Assembly (NCBI GenBank): GCA_937974245.1
Contig: CALJKV010000110.1
Location: 248,001 to 312,000, forward strand
Length of the DNA stretch: 64,000 nt
Source of the DNA: an uncultured Chloroflexota bacterium
Lineage (GTDB): Bacteria > Chloroflexota > Anaerolineae > Aggregatilineales > Phototrophicaceae
Direction of reading: 5' to 3'
Shown: one piece after another, positions 50,978 to 59,107 of the stretch
Layout: each line of letters opens with the position of its first letter
How positions within the stretch are numbered: the stretch's first letter is position 1
Translations under genes and position numbers: made by a program
The notes under the pieces: generated by a model
Seen by the model: only the letters and a program-made list of their open reading frames with translations
Database searches by the model: none
What the model was told of the DNA's origin: nothing

Positions 50978-51310
50978 TTACCCGCTGGTTTCCTGCTGCA
51001 CAAAAGCGACAGCTTCCGCCAAAAGCGCCCGGTGTGTTTCCAGATTCTCGGTTATGAGTACCCAATCTTTCCATACTCGTCCTGGCATTGGCTCGAATGG
51101 TCCAACCTGACCGGCTGTTAGCAGGGTTTGCGCCCGTGCCTTACCAACCTTCACGATGATTCCTGTGTCGAACAGGCCGACTGCCAGCTTGCCATTCACT
51201 TTGTAGCCCGGATAGCCAAACATCTTACCAGGAGTTGCGTACGGTATATCGGCCATCGCCTGTCTGAGAAAGGCTTCATGTTCCGGCAAAAAAGTCCCTT
51301 GTGGCATCAT
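50978..51310 (-). CDS. TfoX/Sxy N-terminal-domain family protein
   Basis: A 110-residue protein with the TfoX N-terminal domain pattern: PGKMFGYPGYKVNGKLAVGL, then a GIIVKVGK strand and WKDWVLITE near the C-terminus. In proteobacteria this domain is part of the competence regulator Sxy, but short stand-alone copies such as this are widespread and their role is unknown, so a role in DNA uptake should not be assumed. A good promoter (51343-51371) stands upstream. Confidence 0.8.
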   Translation of the reverse strand: MMPQGTFLPEHEAFLRQAMADIPYATPGKMFGYPGYKVNGKLAVGLFDTGIIVKVGKARAQTLLTAGQVGPFEPMPGRVWKDWVLITENLETHRALLAEAVAFVQQETSG

Positions 51311-51342
51311 TCACCTCGTATCAGAACATTTCTTCTGTCTGT

Positions 51343-51371
51343 AAAATAATAGTTAAATTGACTTATGTCAA
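51343..51371 (-). promoter_or_regulatory. sigma-70 promoter of the TfoX-domain gene
   Basis: On the minus strand TTGACA, 17 bases, TATTTT. The -35 half sits inside a TTGAC-N4-GTCAA palindrome, a possible operator. Confidence 0.65.
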
Positions 51372-51580
51372 CTCGGATGCACATGTCGCGCAGGTGCTGT
51401 CGCTTTTATACTGCATTGGACACCGATATAATGATACAGGCAATTCCTCTGATTCTGTCCTGGTCAGCGATCCATCTGCCAGCGCTGGGCCGGAAGGAGG
51501 GAGAGGAGATTGCGTCCGAAAATGAATGGTTGATAATAACGTTTTTGCAAAGTGATGTGATGTAATGTGCTGGATAGGTG

Positions 51581-51609
51581 TTGAGGCTATCATTCAAGTA
51601 GATTATATA
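51581..51609 (+). promoter_or_regulatory. sigma-70 promoter of the LysM/DUF4397 operon
   Basis: TTGAGG, 17 bases, TATATA, about 40 bases before the start codon at 51648. Confidence 0.6.
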
Positions 51610-51647
51610 CCGGGCGGATTCTTCGAGCCGGTTTGGGGTAAAGACTT

Positions 51648-52175
51648 ATGATGTTTCGTTGGATTCGTCGCTTGCTGATTCTGGCACTGGTGCTTGCTGC
51701 TTTTGTTGCTGTCGCCCTTTTCGGCTCGCAGATCGAAAAGGAACGGGCGCAAGGTCAGTATGACCTCCTGGTGACATTAGAGATCGAAACGGCGATAGCA
51801 AACGCCTTGAATAATGCGACCCGGGCTGCTGAAGTTGAACTGCCCCAGTACCGGGTTATCACCCTGGGCGAAAATGAATCTCTGGAAGAGGTCGCTCTCC
51901 TGTATAATACGACGGTAGATGCGCTGCGGATGGCGAATGGCCTCCTCCCTGAAGTCACACACGGCTCTGGTGAACAGTTGATTGTTACCGAAGGAGTCTC
52001 GCGGTTAGAGCCGCCGCGTCGTCTATCTGTCTATACGGCGGTTGCCGGGGATACGCTCAGTACCCTTGCCAGCAGTTTTGATGTACCCTTAGAAGTGTTG
52101 GAAATCGATAATCCGATACTAGCCTACCGCGGCCTGATACCAGGGGATACGGTTTTCATTGCAGAGGTTTTATAG
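51648..52175 (+). CDS. membrane-anchored protein with two LysM domains
   Basis: A 175-residue protein. An N-terminal helix (about 8-24) anchors it. Two LysM-like domains follow: about 65-115 (VALLYNTTVDALRMANGLLP) and 120-172 (VAGDTLSTLASSFDVPLEVL), which bind N-acetylglucosamine in the wall. It is the first of four genes in one direction (LysM, then three DUF4397 proteins), with a 32-base gap to the next. It may act as a wall anchor or adaptor for them. Confidence 0.83.
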   Translation: MMFRWIRRLLILALVLAAFVAVALFGSQIEKERAQGQYDLLVTLEIETAIANALNNATRAAEVELPQYRVITLGENESLEEVALLYNTTVDALRMANGLLPEVTHGSGEQLIVTEGVSRLEPPRRLSVYTAVAGDTLSTLASSFDVPLEVLEIDNPILAYRGLIPGDTVFIAEVL

Positions 52176-52207
52176 TCGGTTGTGCCTGAAAAGACAGGAA
52201 CGGGATA

Positions 52208-54364
52208 TTGGTTCGTAAACTCCTACCTTACCTATTGCTTGCCATCGTTCTGTTGTTGGCTGCCGGTTGTGATACCGCGACACAGGCGCCGCCACAGATC
52301 ACCGTTGTGATTACGGCTGTTGATAATACAACGGCATTGGCCGATGGTGTGGCCGAGGCGTTAACCGGTACGGCGCAGGTCTATATTGCTGCGACTGAAA
52401 CGGAGCTGGCTTTCCAGGGGATTCGCCCATCTGAAACACCAACGCTAACTCCTTCTATGACCTTCACACCGTCTCCGACGCCGTTTGTGACCGCCACCCA
52501 TACACCGACGCCCACTATTACGCTGTCACCCACTTTCGCCCCTTATCCCAGCTATACGCCTGCCGCTGCTTCCCAGGAAAACACCGGATTTGGCTGGATA
52601 CGGATACTGAATGCTTCTCGCCAGCGGGTGGAAGCCGGGCTGGACATTTATATCAACGATATACGAATCGCCCGCAGCCTGCTTTTCCAGGGGGGAACCA
52701 CCTATCAGCAAGTGCCGGTTGGGGCTGTGCGCGTATCACTGCAAACCGTAGATGTTGGTGTTGCTCCACAAATTAACGCGACCATTCCGCCTCCGCTACT
52801 AACGACTGTTGTCAGTGTGACGGAAAACGAGGCATTATCTGTCGTGATTGTGGATAACAAAGAGCGGGCGCTTGAACTGGTTTCAATCGTGGAAGATACC
52901 ACGCCACTTGCTTCAGGGGTATCCCGCCTGACCATTATGCAGGCTAACCCATTTCTCTTGCAGAGCAATATTCTCGTTCCTGACACGGGCAGGGCGCTTG
53001 CCTACGAGATTACACCAGGGGAAACCATCGGCCCGATGGACATTGAGTCGGGCAACCATCCGATTGAATTCTATGACTCGGATTTCCCCGATCAACTCTA
53101 TGCCCGCCTGGACGAAATTGAATTTGCTGACCGTGTTGATTACCTGTTGATTTTCATCGCACCGGAATTGGAATCGAACGATCCAACCGGTTATCTCTTA
53201 TTCACCAACCCCAACCGCCGTATCGAGACGGATCTGGGTGTGCGTTTTATCAATTCATATACTGTGCCGACAACCCTGATACTCGATGACCAGCCTATCC
53301 TGACGAATTTGCCGGTTGGTGTTACATCGCCCGTCATTCCCGTTTCGCGTCAGGGCGGCAATCTGATCATCCAGACTGTACAGGGCGAAAGACTATTCAT
53401 CGGCTCGCTCGGCCCCTGGCAAGGTGACGAACTCACCACTGACAAAACGATCCTGCTATACCCCAATCCCAATCCTAATCCGGGATCCAATCCTAATCGA
53501 ATCGCGATCAACGATTTATCCCAGAACGTGCCACCAACGGCTATTCGCGCCAATTTGCGCTTGATTCACGCACTGCCGGGAACGGTGGGGTTAAGCCTGC
53601 AAATACGACCGGCATTGAGTGTCACCCAGGGCGATACGCCACTTGACTGGATCACGATAGCGGGGAGTGACGCGCTGCAATCCTCTCCCTATGTGGGGCG
53701 TACGCCCGGCCTCTATGATTTGCGTGTCGTTCTGCAGGGCGCCGCCAGCACCATCCTGGGGCGGATCTCAAATGTTGATCTATTAGCTGGAGGGGTGTAT
53801 GACTTCATTATCGTGCCGGGTAATGATATTGGTTCGACCCGTCTCCAAATGGTCGAACCGGAAGTCCAATTCACCTCAGTTGGCATCAATGAGGGCGACC
53901 CTAAAGTGGTGATTGAAGCCGTCGGCGCGACCCTAACCGCGATGGCGCCCGAAGTGACTGCTACGCCGACCACTTTCTTCACCGCGACGGCGACGATTAC
54001 ACCCGTGCCAACGAATACGCCACGCCCAACCAATACACCCGATGTCCCTCCGCCATCCATTGTCATTGTCCCTGCGCCGCCGAATACTGCCCGTACTACC
54101 GTGTCTGTTTCCGGCCAGGATTTTGCGCCCAGTTTGAATTACACGATTGGGCTTAATGACCGAGCAACCGCCCTTGTTGCCGGGCGCACCGCCGAAGATG
54201 GCACCATCAATAACACCGTGACACTGCCCGATTCCATCGAACCAGGATGGTATACCCTGATCGTCTGTGTGGATTGCCGGGTGGGGGGGGCGCAGCAGCA
54301 AGCGGTGGCGGTGCTTCATGTTGCGGCTGACAACATGACTCCAACCGTTACTCCAGCACCCTAG
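52208..54364 (+). CDS. lipoprotein with DUF4397-like modules and a Thr/Pro linker
   Basis: A 718-residue surface protein. The TTG start is preceded by AGGAACGGG; the signal peptide ends in lipobox LLAAGC, so the mature protein is lipid-anchored. After a Thr/Pro stretch there are several DUF4397-type modules, the first near residue 121 (ILNASRQRVEAGLDIYINDI), others near 230, 330 and 445. A second Thr/Pro stalk leads to an Ig/IPT-like C-terminal module (VSGQDFAPSLNYTIG). The function of DUF4397 is unknown; the modules occur in secreted proteins of many phyla. The next gene begins 31 bases later. Confidence 0.82.
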   Translation: MVRKLLPYLLLAIVLLLAAGCDTATQAPPQITVVITAVDNTTALADGVAEALTGTAQVYIAATETELAFQGIRPSETPTLTPSMTFTPSPTPFVTATHTPTPTITLSPTFAPYPSYTPAAASQENTGFGWIRILNASRQRVEAGLDIYINDIRIARSLLFQGGTTYQQVPVGAVRVSLQTVDVGVAPQINATIPPPLLTTVVSVTENEALSVVIVDNKERALELVSIVEDTTPLASGVSRLTIMQANPFLLQSNILVPDTGRALAYEITPGETIGPMDIESGNHPIEFYDSDFPDQLYARLDEIEFADRVDYLLIFIAPELESNDPTGYLLFTNPNRRIETDLGVRFINSYTVPTTLILDDQPILTNLPVGVTSPVIPVSRQGGNLIIQTVQGERLFIGSLGPWQGDELTTDKTILLYPNPNPNPGSNPNRIAINDLSQNVPPTAIRANLRLIHALPGTVGLSLQIRPALSVTQGDTPLDWITIAGSDALQSSPYVGRTPGLYDLRVVLQGAASTILGRISNVDLLAGGVYDFIIVPGNDIGSTRLQMVEPEVQFTSVGINEGDPKVVIEAVGATLTAMAPEVTATPTTFFTATATITPVPTNTPRPTNTPDVPPPSIVIVPAPPNTARTTVSVSGQDFAPSLNYTIGLNDRATALVAGRTAEDGTINNTVTLPDSIEPGWYTLIVCVDCRVGGAQQQAVAVLHVAADNMTPTVTPAP

Positions 54365-54395
54365 TCAGTGTGGTAGTGAGGCTTTGGTTACGGGC

Positions 54396-56522
54396 ATGAT
54401 GAAGAAATTGATCGCATTTGTTGGGATAACCGCCCTCTTGATGATGGGCTTGCTATCCGTTGCGGGATTCGGCCCGGCGAATTCGACGCCAATCGCTAAC
54501 AACGCCGATCTGCGCATTGTCAATGCCCTGGTCGGAATTGGTCCGGTTGATGTTTACCTGGATGGCAGTCATATCGCATATGGGCTGGCTCCCGAACAGG
54601 CGACGCCATATCTCACGCTACCTGTTGGCCGGCATACGCTGGCGGTGCGCCCCGTCAACGCCGACCCCTATTCCATTCCTATTGCTGATATCCTGGTAGA
54701 CCTGGTCAACGACCAGAGCCAGACCGCGATTATTTACGAGAAGATTTTTGCTACTCTGGAGTACGCGCCAGGATATGAGAATGCTGGCGCAATTATGCTG
54801 TTGGAAGACAATCGCAGCCCACTGTCTTTAGGGAAAGCCCGCTTGACGGCTATCCACCTCGCGTCTGGTACACCAGGGCGTCTGAGCGTTCTGAATGCTG
54901 CCCGTGCGCCGCTGCTTCACCAGCTAACGTTTGAGCAGGGCTTCGGGACGATTGACCTGGATGCCGGGGTGTACAATGCACTGAGCATTGCTGATGCCGA
55001 CAGTCCGACGCTGGACCGTATCCAGGGGATCGGCCAACACAACTTTACCGGTAATACCCTGTATACTTTCATCATTGTTCCCAATATCCAGCCTGTATCA
55101 GGTAATCAGGGACAGCTCGTTGTCCCTGCGCTTTCCGCACAACCCCGCGTGATTGCGATCAGTTCTCCCATAAAAAGGCCGCCGGATGGGATGCGCCTGC
55201 GTTTGATTCATGCCGGTTACAACGCCAACCAGATTGATGTGTATATTGATGGTCAGCTGATTGCCGAGCGGATGCGCTACCGGGGATTTTCTGAGTACCT
55301 GGGATTGGAAGGGCGGGGGCATACCGTGACACTGCTCCGCGCCGGGTCTGCCCCGGATTCTCTGCCATTAGCTCAGGCAAGTTTTAGCGTGACCGCTCGT
55401 GATAGTGACTTCGACAATTGGACGCTCCTAATCGTCAATAACACACCGCAGAATGTCTCCCTCCTGGCCGATTCGCTGCTTGCTGTTCAACAAACAGGCC
55501 GTACCCAGATTGCGCCCAGTGCTGATGCTGATGGCACCTTAACCATGACCATCTGGCCGGATAATCTCTCCCGGACGAACAGCCGCCACGCGCGGATTCG
55601 CCTGTTCCATGCCCTGGATGGTTTCCCGCCATTGAGTCTGTTTACCCCAGCGTATCCTATTTATGACCTTACAGCGGGCGTTACACCTACCTTGACACCT
55701 ACCCCAGGGCTGGGTCAGGAAGACCAGTTGGTTTCGCTGGTGAGCGGCGCCGGATTCGCGTCCAGCGCCCAGCAGCAGGAATTCCAGACGGGGGTTTACC
55801 GTCAATTGAATGTACTAGTGACAAGCGGCTTAAATGAAATCAGAGCCTTGCCAGCGGAGCATCTGGTCGAGGGTCTGATCTATACGTATGTTGTGGTTGG
55901 GTCTGCTTCTGGCAACCCGCCGATTGAAGTGATTGAATTGCAGGATTTTGGGTATGGTGCGCCGCCCCAATTGCGAGACGGGGAAACCGCCACCCCCACA
56001 CAGACGCCGATTGTTGTGACTCGCGCGCCCTCAACCGCTACCCAATTCCCGACTGCTACCCTGCAACCGTCGCCCACTCGTGCGCCGTTCACGGGTGGTG
56101 GCTCCGTTCCGACGGAGACGCGCCGCCCAATAAACACCGCGAGACCGACGGCGACATTGACTCGGACATCAACGTCAACGCCAATTCCCACCCGGACTCC
56201 GTCGCCGATTGTATCGCCAAGCCGAACACCCATACCAACCAACACGTCGGTAGTGGCGACTAATACACCGCTGCCAACTAACACACCGCTGCCAACCAAC
56301 ACGCCGATACCGCCGACCGCTGTGCCGCCAACTAACACACCGCTGCCAACCAACACGCCGATACCGCCGACCGCCGTACCACCAACCAACACGCCGATAC
56401 CGCCAACAGCCGTGCCGCCAACCAACACGCCGATACCGCCGCCAACGGACCCACCGCCAACAGCCGTGCCGCCAACTCCTGTGCCACCAACGGACCCACC
56501 ACCAGCAACGGCTACTCCTTAG
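54396..56522 (+). CDS. secreted DUF4397 protein with a Pro/Thr repeat stalk
   Basis: A 708-residue protein with a signal-like N-terminal helix (MMKKLIAFVG...). Four DUF4397-type modules lie at about 30-150, 150-250, 275-370 and 400-520 (for example VDVYLDGSHIAYGLAPEQ). The last 170 residues are almost only Pro, Thr, Ala and Asn, with repeats such as NTPLPTNTPIPPTAVPPT, encoded by a DNA minisatellite. Such a stalk can span the wall and is often glycosylated. The module part is paralogous to the next gene. The start was chosen as the ATG pair at 54396; a TTG at 54384 is possible. Confidence 0.78.
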   Translation: MMKKLIAFVGITALLMMGLLSVAGFGPANSTPIANNADLRIVNALVGIGPVDVYLDGSHIAYGLAPEQATPYLTLPVGRHTLAVRPVNADPYSIPIADILVDLVNDQSQTAIIYEKIFATLEYAPGYENAGAIMLLEDNRSPLSLGKARLTAIHLASGTPGRLSVLNAARAPLLHQLTFEQGFGTIDLDAGVYNALSIADADSPTLDRIQGIGQHNFTGNTLYTFIIVPNIQPVSGNQGQLVVPALSAQPRVIAISSPIKRPPDGMRLRLIHAGYNANQIDVYIDGQLIAERMRYRGFSEYLGLEGRGHTVTLLRAGSAPDSLPLAQASFSVTARDSDFDNWTLLIVNNTPQNVSLLADSLLAVQQTGRTQIAPSADADGTLTMTIWPDNLSRTNSRHARIRLFHALDGFPPLSLFTPAYPIYDLTAGVTPTLTPTPGLGQEDQLVSLVSGAGFASSAQQQEFQTGVYRQLNVLVTSGLNEIRALPAEHLVEGLIYTYVVVGSASGNPPIEVIELQDFGYGAPPQLRDGETATPTQTPIVVTRAPSTATQFPTATLQPSPTRAPFTGGGSVPTETRRPINTARPTATLTRTSTSTPIPTRTPSPIVSPSRTPIPTNTSVVATNTPLPTNTPLPTNTPIPPTAVPPTNTPLPTNTPIPPTAVPPTNTPIPPTAVPPTNTPIPPPTDPPPTAVPPTPVPPTDPPPATATP
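56229..56515. repeat. Pro/Thr-coding minisatellite
   Basis: Short, imperfect tandem repeats of AACACACCGCTGCCAACC- and CCGCCAACCGCCGTGCC-type units code for the stalk of the DUF4397 protein. Copy number may vary between strains. Confidence 0.8.
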
Positions 56523-56585
56523 TTAAGGTTCGGTGACTGAGCGTTAAAACGAACGAGTGTTTGACCACAATCATCAGGATATGGA

Positions 56586-58418
56586 ATGCGACTATACAAA
56601 TACATCGTTTGGATCATTTTGGTTTGCCTGGTATCTACGACCGGCTACTTCACCGTTGCGGCACAGGTTGAACCGTCTGTAAATTTTGGCGATTTCCGCA
56701 TTATTAACGCACTACTGGGGCTAGGTGGTGTGGATGTTTATGTGGATGATGCCCGTATCGCCTATGGCCTGCCCCCGGAATCGGCTACCCCCTATTTCAG
56801 GCTGATTGCGGGACAACACCACTTAGCTGTGCGCCAGGCTGGGGCGGCACCCGATACCCCACCGATTACCGATATACTTTTCACCCTGGTCGGCAACCAG
56901 AGTCTGTCAGGTGTAGTTTACCAGACGCAGTTTGCTACGGCTGAATACAGCCCGCCAGTGGCGCAGTCCGGGTCTGTCCTTTGGTTGGATGATGACCGCA
57001 GCCCCATTCAGCTCGGCAAAACGCGCCTGACCGCCGTGCATCTGGCGTTGGGGACACCCCAACAACTCAGTATTGCTTATCCCTCGCGGGCGTCACTACT
57101 CCATGAACTGCCTTTAGAGCAGCCTACTGGCTCAATTGATGTAGATGCCGGGGAACGCACATTGGTCGTGGTAGATGCTGACAGCCCCAACCTTGATTTG
57201 TTAGCGCGTAGCGGCACACTTAGCTTTTATGGCGGCACGCTCTACACCCTGATTATTGTCCCTTATGTCAACCCAATTTCGACGAGTGACGATGTCGTTG
57301 GTCCGCTTTCCGGTGAGCCGTATATCTTTGCGGTGAGTGCCCCGATAGAACCGCCTGATGGTGGTATTCGCCTGCGAATCATTCATGCCGCCCATGATAC
57401 TGCGGTAGTAGATATTTATATTGACGAACGGCTGGTCGCGCAGCGTGTCTATTACAGTCGTTTTACGGAATACCTGGGGGTGGAAAGTTACAGTCACACA
57501 ATATCGCTGCGGCGCTTTGGGGCGCCCCCATCTTCTCCGCCTCTGGCACAGGCTAACTTTATTGTTTCGGATGAGAACCGTAACCAGGTCAATTGGACAC
57601 TACTGCTGCTCAATACGGGCGATGACAATATTGCCGCGTTGGAAGTGATCCAACCGGAACTAGGGTTGGTCGGGCAGCAGATCAGGGGGAATACATTCAT
57701 CAATACTCCCGGTGGGCAGATGGCGATGGTCCTGCTACCAGACGATATTTCACAAACGCAGCGCCAGTTTTCACGAATTCGACTGATTCATGCACTGGAT
57801 GGCCTCCCATCCGTGAGTATGTTCAGTCTGGCTGAACCGCTGCTCGATCCACCACCGGGCAAGATTGTGACGCCTTCACCTGTACCAGAAACACCGACAG
57901 CGCAGCCCATACAAACCGAGCTGCTGACTAACCCAGCTCTTTTTGGCACTGAGGCTAGCAGCCAGGATATATTGTCCGGTCTTTATCCACAGATCGCGAT
58001 TCAGGTGCCCGGCAGCGGTAATTCGTTAGAAGTGATGAATAATGTGCAGTTAGTGAACGGATTGGTGTATACCTATGTGGTCGTTGGTTCCACAACCGGC
58101 AATCCACCGCTTCAGGTCTTAACATTTTCGGAGTTTGGCAGTGGGGTATCTGGGGAACGCGAATATACTGGCATCATCGTTGGTAATGTAGTGAATGTGC
58201 GTTCCCGTCCGAGTGATAATTCGAGCATTTTGACCACCCTCAATCGCGATATGATTGTTGAAATCCTGGGACGCAACCAGAACGCCGACTGGGTGAGAAT
58301 TCGCTTTGCTGACCCGGTCACGGGTAGCCTGCGCCTGGGGTGGCTGTTCGGTACACTGCTGGAAGTGCAGCGTCTGGGGTTAAACATCAATATCCTGTCG
58401 TTGCCAGTCACGCAATAA
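56586..58418 (+). CDS. secreted DUF4397 protein with a C-terminal SH3b domain
   Basis: A 610-residue exported protein with signal helix IVWIILVCLVSTTGYFTVAA. It carries four DUF4397-type modules parallel to the previous gene (for example VDVYVDDARIAYGLPPES, cf. VDVYLDGSHIAYGLAPEQ), so the two arose by duplication. In place of the Pro/Thr stalk it ends in a bacterial SH3 domain (about 528-600; NVVNVRSRPSDNSSI, WVRIRF, GWLFG), a fold that often binds wall peptides. The swap of C-terminal parts suggests different anchoring of the same modules. Confidence 0.83.
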   Translation: MRLYKYIVWIILVCLVSTTGYFTVAAQVEPSVNFGDFRIINALLGLGGVDVYVDDARIAYGLPPESATPYFRLIAGQHHLAVRQAGAAPDTPPITDILFTLVGNQSLSGVVYQTQFATAEYSPPVAQSGSVLWLDDDRSPIQLGKTRLTAVHLALGTPQQLSIAYPSRASLLHELPLEQPTGSIDVDAGERTLVVVDADSPNLDLLARSGTLSFYGGTLYTLIIVPYVNPISTSDDVVGPLSGEPYIFAVSAPIEPPDGGIRLRIIHAAHDTAVVDIYIDERLVAQRVYYSRFTEYLGVESYSHTISLRRFGAPPSSPPLAQANFIVSDENRNQVNWTLLLLNTGDDNIAALEVIQPELGLVGQQIRGNTFINTPGGQMAMVLLPDDISQTQRQFSRIRLIHALDGLPSVSMFSLAEPLLDPPPGKIVTPSPVPETPTAQPIQTELLTNPALFGTEASSQDILSGLYPQIAIQVPGSGNSLEVMNNVQLVNGLVYTYVVVGSTTGNPPLQVLTFSEFGSGVSGEREYTGIIVGNVVNVRSRPSDNSSILTTLNRDMIVEILGRNQNADWVRIRFADPVTGSLRLGWLFGTLLEVQRLGLNINILSLPVTQ

Positions 58419-58471
58419 CGGCGATTGTCTTGATTTGATCGCGTAGTATCTACTAACAGGAAAGAGGCATA

Positions 58472-59023
58472 ATGAGTTTGCATCTATGGCATAATCTGGC
58501 CGCTGGCCCTAATCCCCCCGACACAATTTATGCGGTGGTGGAAGTGCCTAAGGGCAGCCGCAACAAATACGAGTACAGCAAACGAGCCGGTGTTATCAAG
58601 CTCGACCGGGTCTTATTTAGCCCGCTGCATTATCCTGGCGACTATGGTTTCATCCCCCAGTCCTACTTTGAGGATGGTGACCCGCTCGACATCCTGGTGA
58701 TGATGAACGAGCCGACTTTCCCTGGTTGTGTGATTGAAGCGCGACCAATTGGTATGTTTAAGATGGTGGACAAAGGGCAACCGGATTACAAAATCCTGGC
58801 GGTTCCGGCGACTGACCCTAACTTTGACGACTACAAAGACCTGGAAGATGTTCCCCGCCATTTCCCGACTGAGGTGGGGCATTTTTTCATGACTTATAAG
58901 CAGTTGGAAGGCCATTCAGTAGAAAACGATGGTTGGGTTGGCGCGGAAGAAGCCAAAAAGACCGTCATGCATGCACTCCAGCTATACCGGGATAGTTTCC
59001 CCCCCACCTCTACCGGACTGTAA
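58472..59023 (+). CDS. ppa: inorganic pyrophosphatase (family I)
   Basis: Hydrolyses pyrophosphate to phosphate, driving biosynthesis. The 183-residue family I enzyme shows the signature YPGDYGFIP with EDGDPLDILVM (metal Asp residues) and KYEYSK. The ATG follows AGGAAAGAGG; a weak TTGATT/TACTAA promoter is just upstream. It converges on the SHMT-GcvT fusion gene; the shared hairpin at 59052-59080 may end both transcripts. Confidence 0.96.
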   Translation: MSLHLWHNLAAGPNPPDTIYAVVEVPKGSRNKYEYSKRAGVIKLDRVLFSPLHYPGDYGFIPQSYFEDGDPLDILVMMNEPTFPGCVIEARPIGMFKMVDKGQPDYKILAVPATDPNFDDYKDLEDVPRHFPTEVGHFFMTYKQLEGHSVENDGWVGAEEAKKTVMHALQLYRDSFPPTSTGL

Positions 59024-59051
59024 ACCACTTTACCCGGCAATCTGCAACACA

Positions 59052-59080
59052 CAGGCGCGGAACATCATGCTCCGCGCCTG
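59052..59080. terminator. hairpin between converging ppa and SHMT-GcvT genes
   Basis: CAGGCGCGGA and TCCGCGCCTG are perfect ten-base arms around a nine-base loop, lacking a good T run. A bidirectional terminator or repeat element. Confidence 0.55.
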
Positions 59081-59107
59081 GTTTGACTCTGTGCAAAAAA
59101 CCGAGAG

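Larger units (their letters stand above)
51311..51647. other. 337-base intergenic region with two divergent promoters
   Basis: It contains the minus-strand promoter of the TfoX-domain gene, a plus-strand promoter for the LysM operon, and a TTGAC-TTAT-GTCAA palindrome at about 51358-51371 overlapping the former. Nothing else is evident. Confidence 0.6.

Noticed and set aside
50978..51310. competence regulator (Sxy/TfoX)
   Set aside because: Only the N-terminal domain is present; the C-terminal domain needed for that role is absent, and no competence genes are near.
56229..56515. CRISPR-like direct repeats
   Set aside because: The repeats are within a coding frame, contiguous without spacers, and code for Pro/Thr stalk residues.
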